A stretch of 64,000 nt of DNA from IMG/VR virus record IMGVR_UViG_3300025849_000022, positions 1 through 64,000 of that record; one strand, written 5' to 3'. The position numbers and the translations under genes were made by a program. Position 1 is the first letter of the stretch. Each line of letters starts with the position of its first letter. Of this stretch, positions 38,866 through 48,250 are shown one piece after another. Source of the stretch: a virus. Under the pieces are notes generated by a model. That model saw nothing but the letters and a program-made list of their open reading frames with translations, did not search any database and was not told where the DNA came from.

Positions 38866-41800
38866 TTACTCCGCCATCACAAACGTTATCCAAGCATGGG
38901 TGCTTGTTCCAAACGATCTACTTGCTCCTGTAATGGCTTCTGATACTTTTAAGTCAACATTAGCATCTGTAGAGAAACTACCAAATGCTGTTGGTGATCC
39001 GCTACTTCCACCACCGTCTACAGTTCTAGTAGTCCAGTCTCCGCTTACTGCGTTCATGCTATACTTGTTTGAAGCATACTGATAACCATGAGCCATAATT
39101 GCTACTGGCGGATAATCAAATCCTGTGAATTGAACTTCTAATTCAGCACCTGCGGCACTTGTAATTGTTGTAGCATTAATGCCTGCTGTGACATTTGATA
39201 TACTTGTTAATTCGCCTGATGTGTTATAATTTAATTTTAATCTTTCGTATGTGTTACCACGTGTTACAGAGCCGCCACCGCCTCCGCCACTAATTGTAAT
39301 TGTTTTAGTTGTACCTGATCCAGATGCAACAACACCCGAACCTACAAAATTAAGAGTTGAAGCCGCTGTTGCTAATGATGAACCTTCGTCTTGTACAGTA
39401 ATAGCACTACCACTACCTGCTGGTCCTGTTGGTCCAGTTGCACCTGCTGGTCCTGTTGGACCTGCTACTGTACTTGCTTCACCTTTTTGTCCTTTATCAC
39501 CTGCTGGTCCTTGTGCACCATCTGATCCTGTAGAACCATCTGCACCTGCGGCACCTTGTGCTCCAGTTTGACCTTTTTCGCCTTTATCACCTGTGGGTCC
39601 TGTTGGGCCACCTAATTCACCTTTGTCGCCCTTACTTCCTGTTGGACCAGTACCACCTACATTTCCTTGAGGTCCTGTTGGTCCAGTTGCTCCAACTGTT
39701 CCTTGTGGTCCTACTTCACCCTTAGTACCCTGTCCACCTTGTGGTCCAGTAGCACCTTGTGGTCCTAATTCACCTTTTTGTCCTTTTGCTCCGTCACTAC
39801 CGTCACTACCGTTATTACCAGTAGCACCTGTATCTCCTTTGGTACCTTGTGGACCTGTTGGTCCTGTATTTCCTTGTGGTCCTGCTACTGTGCTATCTGC
39901 ACCAGTGGCTCCTTTTTGTCCTTGAGCACCTTGTGGACCTGTGGCACCTTGAGCACCAGTTGGACCTTGTGGACCTGTATCGCCTTTAGAACCCTGAGGT
40001 CCTGTTGGTCCTGCTACACCTTGTGCACCAGTTGTACCTTGAGCACCTGTAACACCTTGTTCGCCTTTTAGTCCATCGTCACCTTTCTGACCTTTGTCTC
40101 CTGCTGGGGAGGCCGCTACCCATGAACTATCATAATAAACATATAGTTCACCTGAGTCACTTGCCCACCATAAGTCGCCTTCTACTATACTACCGCTTGG
40201 TGATGTATTTGCAACTGTTACAGAAGCATCAACACTATCCAGTGCCGAACTTATATCAACACTACTAACACCGCCACTAATAGAAATAACATTACCTGAT
40301 ATGCTTAGTGTTTGGTTAGTACCAGCACCAATTTCACCTTTTTGTCCTTGTGGTCCTGTTGCTCCAACTTCACCTTTGGTTCCGGTTGGACCTTGTGGAC
40401 CTGTTGGTCCTACATTACCTTGTGGTCCAGTTGCTCCAACTTCGCCTTTTGATCCATCGTTACCTGCTGGTCCTTGTGGTCCAATTTCGCCTTTTGCTCC
40501 ATCGTTACCTGCTGGTCCAGTTGCACCTTGAGGTCCTGTGGCACCTGTATTGCCTTGAGCACCTTTATCTCCAGTATTACCAGCAACACCTTGTGCTCCT
40601 TGGTCACCTTTTGAACCTTTGTCTCCGTTTGCTCCTGCTGGACCAGTGTTACCTATAGCACCTTGTGGTCCAGTGGCTCCTGTTGCGCCAGTATCTCCTA
40701 ATTCACCTTTTTGTCCTTTTGCTCCGTCACTACCTGCAGGTCCAGTTGCTCCAGTATCACCTTTAACTCCTGCACCACCGCCCCCGGTAGCATCGATTGT
40801 AATTGTTTGTGCATTACTATCTGCTGATATTGTTGCATTTGCACCTGCGATAAATGTTAATTGGTCTGCGGCTACATTTGCTACTACACTATTACCACCT
40901 TGTACACTTACTGTTTTAAATGCTTCGCCGGCTCCACCGCCTCCGCCACCGCCTGTGTTATTAATTGTAATAGTATCAGTACTTGCATCAGCAGTAATTG
41001 AAATGCCACTACCTGCTACAAAATTTAATGTATCTTGATTGTTGTCTGCAATAATTAAATCTTGACCAGCAACACTGATATTTTTAAATATACCGTCATT
41101 TAATTGTGTATTATTAATTGTTACTGTATCGCCAGTGACTACTGTTGTTATTCCTGTGCCACCAACAATATTAAATGTATCGTCTTTTGCACTAGCATCA
41201 GTAGAACCTGAATCGCCTGTAAAACTCTTATAATATCTTAATGCAGATACATTGGAACTAATTGCTGTATTAACTTCTGCTTTAGTATACTTGTCAATGC
41301 TACTGTCGTCTAGTGTAGCATCTATTGTAATTGTATCTGTTCCTGGGTTAGCAGTAAAACTTACATTGCTACCGCTAACTAAATTAAGTGTATCATTATT
41401 ATTGTCTGCAATAATAAGTATACCATCTGCACTAACGTTTTTAAATACGCCTGTGATAGCATCTGTTTTTGAAATCTGTATAGTATTGTTAGCAGTATAT
41501 TGATTTATACCAATGCCTGTTCCACCCTCAAATCTAATTGCGTGGGTGGCACTTGTGGCACTGATTGTGTTTGCTGAACCAACACTAGTAACTGTGCTTA
41601 TAGCATTTTGTAATTGTGCTGATGAAATATTGGCATCAACTTCTGCTTTGCTGTAAACACCTAAATTTGTTCTTGCTGTTGCGGCATTTGGTAAGTCACT
41701 TAAATTATTTGTTTTAATAACTGCATTTGCTAATGTTGCCGCTGTAATAATAGTTGCGCCATCTTCTAATCTAATGGCCGCATCTGCTGTTCCTCTAAAT

Positions 41801-42666
41801 CTGTTTGCAAATATATTTAAATATTTGTAATTGCTGTTTCCAATGTCATATGACATTGTGGTATCTGGCATACTAGTAGCATTTTTAGGTATATAATTTG
41901 CTAAGTTGGCAGTTAGTTGACTAGCAGTTAAACCACCAGTTTGTAATGTTGTCCAACTAACACCACCTGAACCATTTGTTACAAGTACTTGTCCATTTGT
42001 ACCATCTGATGTTGGTAATGTAAATGCATTAGCAAATGTTGTACTTCTGTTTGAATTTATTTTTAATGCTGGTGTTGTGCTACTTGCACTACCTACATAA
42101 AATACAGTACTGTTTGCACTTCTAACTTCTATATGTCCATCTGTGCTTTTTGTTGCTAATATTAAACTATGTTGTGAACTAAGTTCTACATCTGCGGCAT
42201 CGTTTGAACTAATAACAAATCTTGTTTTAGAATCAAATCCTGCACTTTGACTGTGTGTAGGATAGTTTGCGTTATTTAATATACCTGCGTATGCTGTGAT
42301 ATTAGCATTATCACCAAAGTTTCTACCTGAGAAGATATTTGTATTGCCATTCACATTGTGAATGCTTAATGGTGTTGGTATTGTATATGCTGTTGAGGAA
42401 ACAGTAATAACGTTTGCAGATTCAGTTACAGTAGTTGCACCTGAGCCTTGTATCTTTTTAAAGTTTAATTGTGAACCGTCTTTTGCTGAGAATAAGCCTA
42501 TTCCAGAAGCACCTACATTGCTACCACCTGTAACGGCGGCGTTTGCATCTGCAGAAACACTATCTTGTGCTACAAAAATTCCTTGCGTAGAATCGTAAAC
42601 TAGGATCTGATTATCGGTGATCCCGTCTATATTAAAAGTTAAATTATCTCCTGTTACATTTGGCAT
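38866..42666 (-). CDS. Collagen-like long tail-fibre protein (1266 aa)
   Basis: Beta-repeat N-terminal ~600 residues ([19 protein letters not shown]-type repeats) are followed by two Gly-X-Y collagen blocks rich in GPQG, GPTG, KGE and TGATG units, about residues 625-775 and 850-1090. A beta cap with [13 protein letters not shown] and an end domain ([18 protein letters not shown]) follow. Collagen blocks make trimeric rods in phage fibres. A 75-residue non-collagen segment near 775-850 separates the two rods. Heads the late fibre operon. Confidence 0.85.
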   Translation of the reverse strand: MPNVTGDNLTFNIDGITDNQILVYDSTQGIFVAQDSVSADANAAVTGGSNVGASGIGLFSAKDGSQLNFKKIQGSGATTVTESANVITVSSTAYTIPTPLSIHNVNGNTNIFSGRNFGDNANITAYAGILNNANYPTHSQSAGFDSKTRFVISSNDAADVELSSQHSLILATKSTDGHIEVRSANSTVFYVGSASSTTPALKINSNRSTTFANAFTLPTSDGTNGQVLVTNGSGGVSWTTLQTGGLTASQLTANLANYIPKNATSMPDTTMSYDIGNSNYKYLNIFANRFRGTADAAIRLEDGATIITAATLANAVIKTNNLSDLPNAATARTNLGVYSKAEVDANISSAQLQNAISTVTSVGSANTISATSATHAIRFEGGTGIGINQYTANNTIQISKTDAITGVFKNVSADGILIIADNNNDTLNLVSGSNVSFTANPGTDTITIDATLDDSSIDKYTKAEVNTAISSNVSALRYYKSFTGDSGSTDASAKDDTFNIVGGTGITTVVTGDTVTINNTQLNDGIFKNISVAGQDLIIADNNQDTLNFVAGSGISITADASTDTITINNTGGGGGGGAGEAFKTVSVQGGNSVVANVAADQLTFIAGANATISADSNAQTITIDATGGGGAGVKGDTGATGPAGSDGAKGQKGELGDTGATGATGPQGAIGNTGPAGANGDKGSKGDQGAQGVAGNTGDKGAQGNTGATGPQGATGPAGNDGAKGEIGPQGPAGNDGSKGEVGATGPQGNVGPTGPQGPTGTKGEVGATGPQGQKGEIGAGTNQTLSISGNVISISGGVSSVDISSALDSVDASVTVANTSPSGSIVEGDLWWASDSGELYVYYDSSWVAASPAGDKGQKGDDGLKGEQGVTGAQGTTGAQGVAGPTGPQGSKGDTGPQGPTGAQGATGPQGAQGQKGATGADSTVAGPQGNTGPTGPQGTKGDTGATGNNGSDGSDGAKGQKGELGPQGATGPQGGQGTKGEVGPQGTVGATGPTGPQGNVGGTGPTGSKGDKGELGGPTGPTGDKGEKGQTGAQGAAGADGSTGSDGAQGPAGDKGQKGEASTVAGPTGPAGATGPTGPAGSGSAITVQDEGSSLATAASTLNFVGSGVVASGSGTTKTITISGGGGGGSVTRGNTYERLKLNYNTSGELTSISNVTAGINATTITSAAGAELEVQFTGFDYPPVAIMAHGYQYASNKYSMNAVSGDWTTRTVDGGGSSGSPTAFGSFSTDANVDLKVSEAITGASRSFGTSTHAWITFVMAE

Positions 42667-42697
42667 AGTATTCCTATTCTAATTTGCAATTATAATG

Positions 42698-42705
42698 TAT
42701 TTATC
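42698..42705 (-). promoter_or_regulatory. Late-type promoter element (GATAAATA)
   Basis: Reading minus GATAAATA, 31 bases before the ATG of the collagen-like fibre gene, which has AGGA upstream. Confidence 0.65.
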
Positions 42706-42717
42706 AACAAAGTTGAT

Positions 42718-43077
42718 TTAATTGCTTAATAAAATTTGTGAGATACTACCGTATGATAAGTCATATGTACTGCCATCGCCAACTCCTGCTCTATCAAGAA
42801 CGGCTCTTAGGTATACATAATTACCTTTAAATGTGTGAATTTCTGTGCCTGTAGTTGCAGATGATTTTTCAATTAGTTTTATATCACCCCAATCGGCTGA
42901 TTCAGGTGTTAATGATAGTGTGCCTTGTAGTTTAATCTTGCCTACAAAAGCATTTAACTTCACACTAACGGAGTGAATTCCGTCCGTATAACCGAAATAA
43001 CTATCTGCTTTGATTTTGTTGCCGGTTAACCCCATATTATTATCGGAGTTTCCTAGCATTTCTAATGTTCTTCTCAT
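42718..43077 (-). CDS. Putative virion protein (119 aa)
   Basis: Start at MRRTLEMLGNSD (43077); a TTG 12 bases upstream is an alternative. Small beta-rich protein (HSVSVKLNAFVGKIKLQGTLSL, NYVYLRAVLDRAGVG) without membrane or enzyme motifs. Own late element 16 bases upstream. Likely a minor tail or fibre component because of the flanking fibre genes. Confidence 0.62.
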   Translation of the reverse strand: MRRTLEMLGNSDNNMGLTGNKIKADSYFGYTDGIHSVSVKLNAFVGKIKLQGTLSLTPESADWGDIKLIEKSSATTGTEIHTFKGNYVYLRAVLDRAGVGDGSTYDLSYGSISQILLSN

Positions 43078-43092
43078 AAGTAGCCTCAATTG

Positions 43093-43100
43093 TATTTATC
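43093..43100 (-). promoter_or_regulatory. Late-type promoter element (GATAAATA)
   Basis: Reading minus GATAAATA followed by 15 bases to the ATG at 43077 and TGAGG before it. Confidence 0.6.
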
Positions 43101-43126
43101 TCAATAAGGCTGTTATGAGAATGTTG

Positions 43127-43600
43127 CTAAACTTGTTCTAATCTTTCCATTAAACGTTCAGCACGGTTAGTAACTTGTTTATGCCATCTTGAATCTCTAC
43201 CTTCTACTGCGGCAGTTTTCCAATCTTCTTTAATGATTGCGGCATGCATCTTTTTAAACTTGCTTAACCTAGTTCTACCCATATTAAACATCATATTAAC
43301 CAAGATTTGCTGGACTTCGTCTGGTAAGTCTCCAAATACCCCTGCTTCGTATAGCAACTCACACTCAGATATTGCTGTGTCGAGGTCTCTTTCAAAACAT
43401 TCTTTAACACGTTCTTCTGATACTGGTGTGCCAACCTCCGCTCCATGCTCTGGATCGGTGTCGAGGACCAAATGGCCCACTCCGAAAGTCGGGTATCCCA
43501 GGTGGTCGAGGTAAACTTCATTGACTACTCCTTCATCTATTTTGAGTTGCTCAAATACAGCATCTCTATCTAACTTTGTGTCTCTTCCAAATAATCCCAT
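43127..43600 (-). CDS. T4-type lysozyme / endolysin (GH24, 157 aa)
   Basis: Peptidoglycan muramidase. The catalytic triad is Glu23 (KIDEG), Asp32 (YLDHLG) and Thr38 (YPTFGVGH), with the same 9- and 6-residue spacing as E11, D20, T26 of T4 lysozyme. NRAERLMERLEQV at the end matches the family. There is no signal peptide, so release would depend on a holin, or the domain could act in the virion. TAATG coupling to the 182-aa gene upstream. Confidence 0.92.
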   Translation of the reverse strand: MGLFGRDTKLDRDAVFEQLKIDEGVVNEVYLDHLGYPTFGVGHLVLDTDPEHGAEVGTPVSEERVKECFERDLDTAISECELLYEAGVFGDLPDEVQQILVNMMFNMGRTRLSKFKKMHAAIIKEDWKTAAVEGRDSRWHKQVTNRAERLMERLEQV

Positions 43601-44148
43601 TATAATTCCTCTAGTGTAACTACTTTATAAATTTCGTTTTTACCAAGTGATAATTGTAACTTGGCAACATCTTTTTTATTATCTAAGTATATTGTGCTCT
43701 TCCACCTATCGGGTGTAGTATTTATTTTTGCATTCATACTTAAACTATTTACTTTGTCAATCCAACTACTACCTGGATTATACTTATATGTAACGTACCT
43801 ATATTTATTAAAAAACAGTCTATGTCGTAGTATTTTGTCAGTTGATTGTATAACTGCTAATTCTTTATGTGAGCGTATACCTTCTATCTTAATAATACTA
43901 TCTTTAAATTGTTTTATAAATTTTTTAGCAACTTTGCTGTCTGAGAAATATATAGTAAAGTCCTTATGCCATGCAAACTTCATTGTGTCCCAGCAGTACA
44001 TATTTTGAAAATTATAGATATCGTTTAATACCATAGCATCGTGTATTAACCAATTGCCTTTAACTGATATTTTGATATGGTATTTGTTCCACCATACCTT
44101 TAAAGATGGTTGTATAACCAATCCTGCTACTGTATTTCCTAAATTCAT
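43600..44148 (-). CDS. Hypothetical protein (182 aa)
   Basis: Basic protein rich in Trp, Tyr and Lys (VWWNKYHIKISVKGNWLIHD) with repeated beta-strands and no membrane span. ATGA overlap with clpA upstream and TAATG with lysozyme downstream. No family recognised. Confidence 0.65.
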   Translation of the reverse strand: MNLGNTVAGLVIQPSLKVWWNKYHIKISVKGNWLIHDAMVLNDIYNFQNMYCWDTMKFAWHKDFTIYFSDSKVAKKFIKQFKDSIIKIEGIRSHKELAVIQSTDKILRHRLFFNKYRYVTYKYNPGSSWIDKVNSLSMNAKINTTPDRWKSTIYLDNKKDVAKLQLSLGKNEIYKVVTLEEL

Positions 44149-46322
44149 TTAACTGTAAATTCAAACTGCTCAATATAATCTACAAGTACAACGCCTTCTT
44201 CTATTTTATCAAACAGTATTTTTTTACTGATAGGTTTTTTAACTACATCTTCAAACAGTCTTTTCAACGGCCTTGCTCCCATGCTAGGTTCAAATCCATT
44301 GTCTGCAATATACTTCTTAGCCGCTTTGGTTAGTTCTATACTAATTTTGCTGTCATTACTTAGTAGTAATTCATTTGTTTCTTTAACAATTTTGTCAATG
44401 ATAAGATTAACTTCTTTCATGCCAAGTTTATTAAACTTAACATAAGAGTCTATTCTATTTCTAAACTCTGGTGTGAAGAAACTTTTAACTGCTTTGATAT
44501 CTGTATCAGTGTGTGTTGTTTCGCCAAAACCAATTTTACTTGTTTCTGACTTTGCGGCACCTAAGTTACTTGTCATTATAAGTGTAACATTACTAAAGTC
44601 TACAGTTTTACCTGTAGCACCTGTAAGCCTGCCATCATCCATTACTTGTAACAATACTTGTAATACTTCTGGTGCGGCTTTCTCTACTTCGTCTAGTAGC
44701 AATACACAATTAGGATTCTTATCTATTTCAGATAGCAACATGCCTTGTCCTAGTTCTCCTTCTGCGTGTCCAACGTAACCTGGAGGAGCACCAATAAGTT
44801 TGCTGACACTATGTCTTTCCATATACTCTGACATGTCAAACTTAACTAGTTTAATATCTAATTCGTCTGCTAATGCTCTTGCTGTTTCTGTTTTACCTAC
44901 ACCTGTTGGTCCTACAAATAGGAATGTACCAATTGGTTTATTAGGCTCTCTAAGTCCTGCTTTACTAACAAGAATACTTTCTACAAGTTTATCTACTGCT
45001 TCGTCTTGACCAAACACTTTCTTTTTAATCTTTCTATCTAATTTACTAAAGCCTTTTGTGTCTTTAACGTCAACTACATCTTTTTTAATCTTAGCAATCT
45101 TTGATACCTGTGTTACTACTGAATCAAGATTTACAACTTTTTTTCCTAGTACTTTAGAAACTGCACCTGCGGCATCCACAATGTCTAATGCCTTGTCAGG
45201 AAAGTATTTGTTTTTAATATATCTATCTGCCAGTTCACATGCTTTTTCTATAGCACCTTTTTCATACTTGACTTTGTGAAATTCTTCGTAGTATGGTTGT
45301 AGGCCTTCGCATATCTTAATTGTATCTTTAAGTGTGGTTTCTTCTATATCAAGTCTAGCAAATCTACGCATCAATGCTCTGTCTTTTTCAAATGTACTTG
45401 CAAATTCATCTGGTGTAGTTGCACCAATACACAATAGTTTACCTTTACCTAACAATGGCTTTAACATGTTTGCCGCATCTACTTGACTGCTACCAGCACT
45501 ACCGGCTCCCATGATCATATGTATTTCATCAATAAACAAAATAGCCTTGTCATCTTTTTCAATTTGATCTAATACCGTTTTAAGACGCTCTTCAAAGTCT
45601 CCTCTAAATTTTGTACCTGCTAACATTGTACCAACGTCTATTTGATACACAATTTTATCTTCTAATGTTTTAGGAACTTGCTTGTTAATAATCTTCCATG
45701 CCATGCCTTCTGCAATAGCAGTTTTACCTACACCAGGCTCGCCAACTAAACATACGTTATTCTTTTTACGCCTTGCAAGTATTTCGACAACATCATTTAC
45801 TTCTTCGCTTCTACCAATAAGTGGATCTATGCTACCATTCATTGCTTCTTCGTTTAAGTTTTTAATGTAATCTGCTGACTCTTCTACTAATTCGCCTTCG
45901 TGTACGTCGCCTAATACATCTAATAAGTTTTCTCTATGGCATCCGTTTACTGCTAGAAAGTATGCACTATGCGAGTTATCTTCATTGGTGATACTTACTA
46001 GTAAATCTATAGCAGATATTTTGTCTCTGCCATTAAAAATACTTTGTGCAAATGCTCTTTGAAATACTCTTTCAACTGCTACTGTTTTTTTAGGTTTGCC
46101 TGTGTTGCCTCCTTCTGACTTTAAATTATTAAATTCGTCGTCATTTAAATATGTAACAATATCTGCTTCTAGTTGCTTAATATCAACATTGCATTCACCT
46201 AGCACTTTTTTGATTTCTCTATCGTTAATAAGTGCTAATGCAACATGTTCAAGAGTCATATACTCATGACTAAATTGATTAGATATTTCGTAAGCCTTTT
46301 CTATAATTCCTTCAACATTCAT
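44145..46322 (-). CDS. clpA: ClpA-type AAA+ unfoldase (725 aa)
   Basis: Double-ring Clp ATPase. It has an N-domain (EYMTLEHVALALI), NBD1 with GEPGVGKT and FIDEIH, and NBD2 with GPTGVGKTE and LLDEVEKA. It lacks the long ClpB middle coiled coil and carries an IGFGE loop near 600, equal to the ClpP-docking IGL/IGF tripeptide. So it should feed a protease, and clpP is encoded at 61486. Length is close to E. coli ClpA (758 aa). Likely degrades host or scaffold proteins. CAGGAG before the ATG. Confidence 0.92.
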   Translation of the reverse strand: MNVEGIIEKAYEISNQFSHEYMTLEHVALALINDREIKKVLGECNVDIKQLEADIVTYLNDDEFNNLKSEGGNTGKPKKTVAVERVFQRAFAQSIFNGRDKISAIDLLVSITNEDNSHSAYFLAVNGCHRENLLDVLGDVHEGELVEESADYIKNLNEEAMNGSIDPLIGRSEEVNDVVEILARRKKNNVCLVGEPGVGKTAIAEGMAWKIINKQVPKTLEDKIVYQIDVGTMLAGTKFRGDFEERLKTVLDQIEKDDKAILFIDEIHMIMGAGSAGSSQVDAANMLKPLLGKGKLLCIGATTPDEFASTFEKDRALMRRFARLDIEETTLKDTIKICEGLQPYYEEFHKVKYEKGAIEKACELADRYIKNKYFPDKALDIVDAAGAVSKVLGKKVVNLDSVVTQVSKIAKIKKDVVDVKDTKGFSKLDRKIKKKVFGQDEAVDKLVESILVSKAGLREPNKPIGTFLFVGPTGVGKTETARALADELDIKLVKFDMSEYMERHSVSKLIGAPPGYVGHAEGELGQGMLLSEIDKNPNCVLLLDEVEKAAPEVLQVLLQVMDDGRLTGATGKTVDFSNVTLIMTSNLGAAKSETSKIGFGETTHTDTDIKAVKSFFTPEFRNRIDSYVKFNKLGMKEVNLIIDKIVKETNELLLSNDSKISIELTKAAKKYIADNGFEPSMGARPLKRLFEDVVKKPISKKILFDKIEEGVVLVDYIEQFEFTVK

Positions 46323-46330
46323 AATAGTAT

Positions 46331-47134
46331 TTAATTGTTTCTCCTGCGTTCTTGTTTAATTCTTTGTATAAGATGAACATGCTCATGACTCAATGAATCA
46401 GGTGGCATAACTTCTACTTGTAATAAAAAGTTACCAACTATGCTACTGCGAGGATCTGTAAATCCTTCCCCTCTAAGTTTCAGTCTGCTATTTGGTTCAG
46501 TAAGTGGCGGTATATGAACTGCCAACATTCTTCCGCTAATGTGCCTAACATCTATAGTTGCACCAGTTAATGCATCAAGGTAATCTATTTGTATAATACC
46601 AATAAGATCATTTCCGTTTTTTGCAAATTCTGGATGTGGTCGATATCTTACTCTTATAAATAAATCACCTGGCGGCAGGTTCGGGTCTTGCTGTGGACCT
46701 TTGCCGTGTACAGTAAACCGTGTACCTTCTTGTACACCTTTTGGTATTTTTAAATCTAACATACCAGTGCCTACATTGATTCGTTGTGTGGAACCGTTAT
46801 ATACATCTTCTAATGATAATAGTATATCAGTTTGTGCATCAAAATTTTGCTCTCTGCGTTGTTGTCCTCTTTGTCCAAATATATCTCTAAATATGTCTCC
46901 AAAAGGACTGGCTCCGCCAAAGCCTTGTCCAAAACCTTCAAAAGGATTAGGATTATCATACTGATTACGTTTGTTTGGATCACTAAGTGTATCGTATGCT
47001 TCTTGTACTCTTTTGAATTCCTCTGGATTACCACCTTTGTCAGGATGATGCTTACTTGCTAATTTGCGATATGCTTTTTTGATAGTGGAGGCGTCAGCAT
47101 CGCGGCCTACCCCCAATGTTTGGTAGTGATCCAT
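46331..47134 (-). CDS. DnaJ/CbpA-type J-domain co-chaperone (267 aa)
   Basis: J domain at 1-60 with HPD (30-32), a Gly/Phe-rich stretch ([18 protein letters not shown]), no zinc-finger repeats, then two C-terminal substrate domains ([14 protein letters not shown]...[15 protein letters not shown]). This is the type II (CbpA/DjlA-like) arrangement, somewhat shorter than CbpA. It would stimulate host DnaK. It heads an operon with clpA; the start is exactly 6 bases from TATAAT and lacks a Shine-Dalgarno, predicting a leaderless mRNA. Confidence 0.92.
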   Translation of the reverse strand: MDHYQTLGVGRDADASTIKKAYRKLASKHHPDKGGNPEEFKRVQEAYDTLSDPNKRNQYDNPNPFEGFGQGFGGASPFGDIFRDIFGQRGQQRREQNFDAQTDILLSLEDVYNGSTQRINVGTGMLDLKIPKGVQEGTRFTVHGKGPQQDPNLPPGDLFIRVRYRPHPEFAKNGNDLIGIIQIDYLDALTGATIDVRHISGRMLAVHIPPLTEPNSRLKLRGEGFTDPRSSIVGNFLLQVEVMPPDSLSHEHVHLIQRIKQERRRNN

Positions 47135-47140
47135 TGTTTT

Positions 47141-47168
47141 ATTATACAGTATTTGACAGGAATGTCAA
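47141..47168 (-). promoter_or_regulatory. Sigma70 promoter, predicted leaderless, with -35 palindrome (dnaJ-clpA)
   Basis: Reading minus: TTGACA, 16 bp, TATAAT, 6 bases, ATG at 47134. The -35 is one arm of a perfect inverted repeat TTGACA-TTCC-TGTCAA (47153-47168). Confidence 0.85.
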
Positions 47169-47171
47169 GTG

Positions 47172-47621
47172 CTATTCGTCTTTATTAAACGTTTTTGGTG
47201 CAAACTCTTTGTCAGTGCCAAAGTCTTTAAACATATTACTCTTGCCTTCTTGCTCTTCAGGTTCGTAATATTCTTTGTATGCTTCTATAATTGCTCTAAG
47301 TTTTACAATTTGGTTACGCATTCTTACATTGTTTTTAGTTACAAGTTCCCAATCTTCATCACTGTAACCAAATACCACAGGATCAATATTTGCTTCTTTC
47401 ATTTTAGCAAACACTTCTTCTTGGTTCTTGCTTGTTACAATAATAACATTTACTTGCTCTAATGTTTCTACTGGTGGTAGTTCTAAGTTAAGAGGCATTC
47501 TCTCTACTTCTTTAGTAAAAATTTCTAATGATTTAGTTGTACTACATCCACTAATAAGGAGTATAGTTAGGATTGGCAATATTAGTACATTCAGCATTGA
47601 TCTGTGACTTCTTGGTTGCAT
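47172..47621 (-). CDS. Lipoprotein, candidate outer-membrane spanin (149 aa)
   Basis: Signal with lipobox LISGC (Cys26) after a hydrophobic run (MLNVLILPILTILLISG). The remaining ~120 residues are acidic and helical toward the end (RMRNQIVKLRAIIEAYKEYYEP). It starts inside the 3' end of the i-spanin-like gene with a perfect AGGAGGAAT ribosome site, the embedded arrangement of Rz/Rz1. It is longer than usual o-spanins, so another periplasmic role is possible. Confidence 0.6.
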   Translation of the reverse strand: MQPRSHRSMLNVLILPILTILLISGCSTTKSLEIFTKEVERMPLNLELPPVETLEQVNVIIVTSKNQEEVFAKMKEANIDPVVFGYSDEDWELVTKNNVRMRNQIVKLRAIIEAYKEYYEPEEQEGKSNMFKDFGTDKEFAPKTFNKDE

Positions 47622-48036
47622 TTAATTCCTCCTCCGTTAGTGGCGAGCCTTGTGCTATTTCAAAACACCTTGCTCTTTGTTGCTCTCTTTTACGTTCTAT
47701 TCTTTCTATGCTTTTAGGTTTACTTAGAGCCAAGTTACCTACGTCTCTTCTTTCACCTGATGCATTTACTTTGTTAAACTTTTCATTTGCTAAGTTTAAG
47801 TCTGCTGTTAGTTTAGCATTATTTTCACTTAATACTTTATTGATTGCGGTCTTAGACTCTATATCTCTTAACTGTTGCTGTATGAGTGCCTGCTGTTGTT
47901 CTACAGCACCATTTAGTTTCTCATTGTTAAGTGTAAGGATTTCGTTTTCTGCTTTTAGATGTTGCACATACCACAAGCCTCCAGCGGCTCCTGATAACAA
48001 CATAAAAAAGAAAACTAGTTTAATTTGACCCAACAT
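47551..48036 (-). CDS. Membrane-anchored coiled-coil protein, candidate i-spanin (161 aa)
   Basis: One N-terminal span (LVFFFMLLSGAAGGLWYV) then a long coiled coil (ENEILTLNNEKLNGAVEQQQALIQQQLRDIESK...). Two C-terminal Cys (RCFEIAQGS, AECTNIAN) might cross-link in the periplasm. This fits the inner-membrane spanin plan, with the overlapping lipoprotein gene as outer partner. Lysozyme lies 4 kb away in the same direction. Confidence 0.62.
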   Translation of the reverse strand: MLGQIKLVFFFMLLSGAAGGLWYVQHLKAENEILTLNNEKLNGAVEQQQALIQQQLRDIESKTAINKVLSENNAKLTADLNLANEKFNKVNASGERRDVGNLALSKPKSIERIERKREQQRARCFEIAQGSPLTEEELNATKKSQINAECTNIANPNYTPY

Positions 48037-48250
48037 GTCTCTCTACTACTTCACATAGTGCAGACACAGTCATAATATCAAATGTTTCTTCTTCTGGTAT
48101 GGAAATACCTAGTTTGGATTCTATTTGAACAAACACGTCGACTATATCAAATTCGTCACCACCTAAGTCGTCCATCATATGACTATCTTGTGTAATGCTT
48201 TTGTCTTTACCAAAATGTGATTCTAATACTTCTAAGATTTCTACTCTCAT
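48020..48250 (-). CDS. Acyl-carrier-protein-like protein lacking the attachment Ser (76 aa)
   Basis: ACP fold signature: DDLGGDEFDIVDVFVQIESKLGISIPEEE corresponds to the EDLGADSLDxVELVMxLEEEFxIxIPxEE block. Position 33 is Glu where ACPs carry the Ser that receives phosphopantetheine, and Leu is Phe. So it probably cannot be charged, and would act as a protein-binding adaptor or decoy. ATGA overlap with the 251-aa gene upstream. Confidence 0.8.
   Translation of the reverse strand: MRVEILEVLESHFGKDKSITQDSHMMDDLGGDEFDIVDVFVQIESKLGISIPEEETFDIMTVSALCEVVERHVGSN

Noticed and set aside
39251-41038. Long plus-strand open frames (Pro-, Cys- or Leu-rich) opposite the collagen-like fibre
   Set aside because: They are by-products of Gly-X-Y codon repeats read from the other strand: low complexity, no ribosome sites, and fully inside a well-supported gene.
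43720-43740. Other ATAAATA-like strings inside genes (for example 43.7, 58.9, 60.4, 63.5 kb)
   Set aside because: They lie deep inside coding regions with no gene start at a useful distance; expected by chance in AT-rich DNA.
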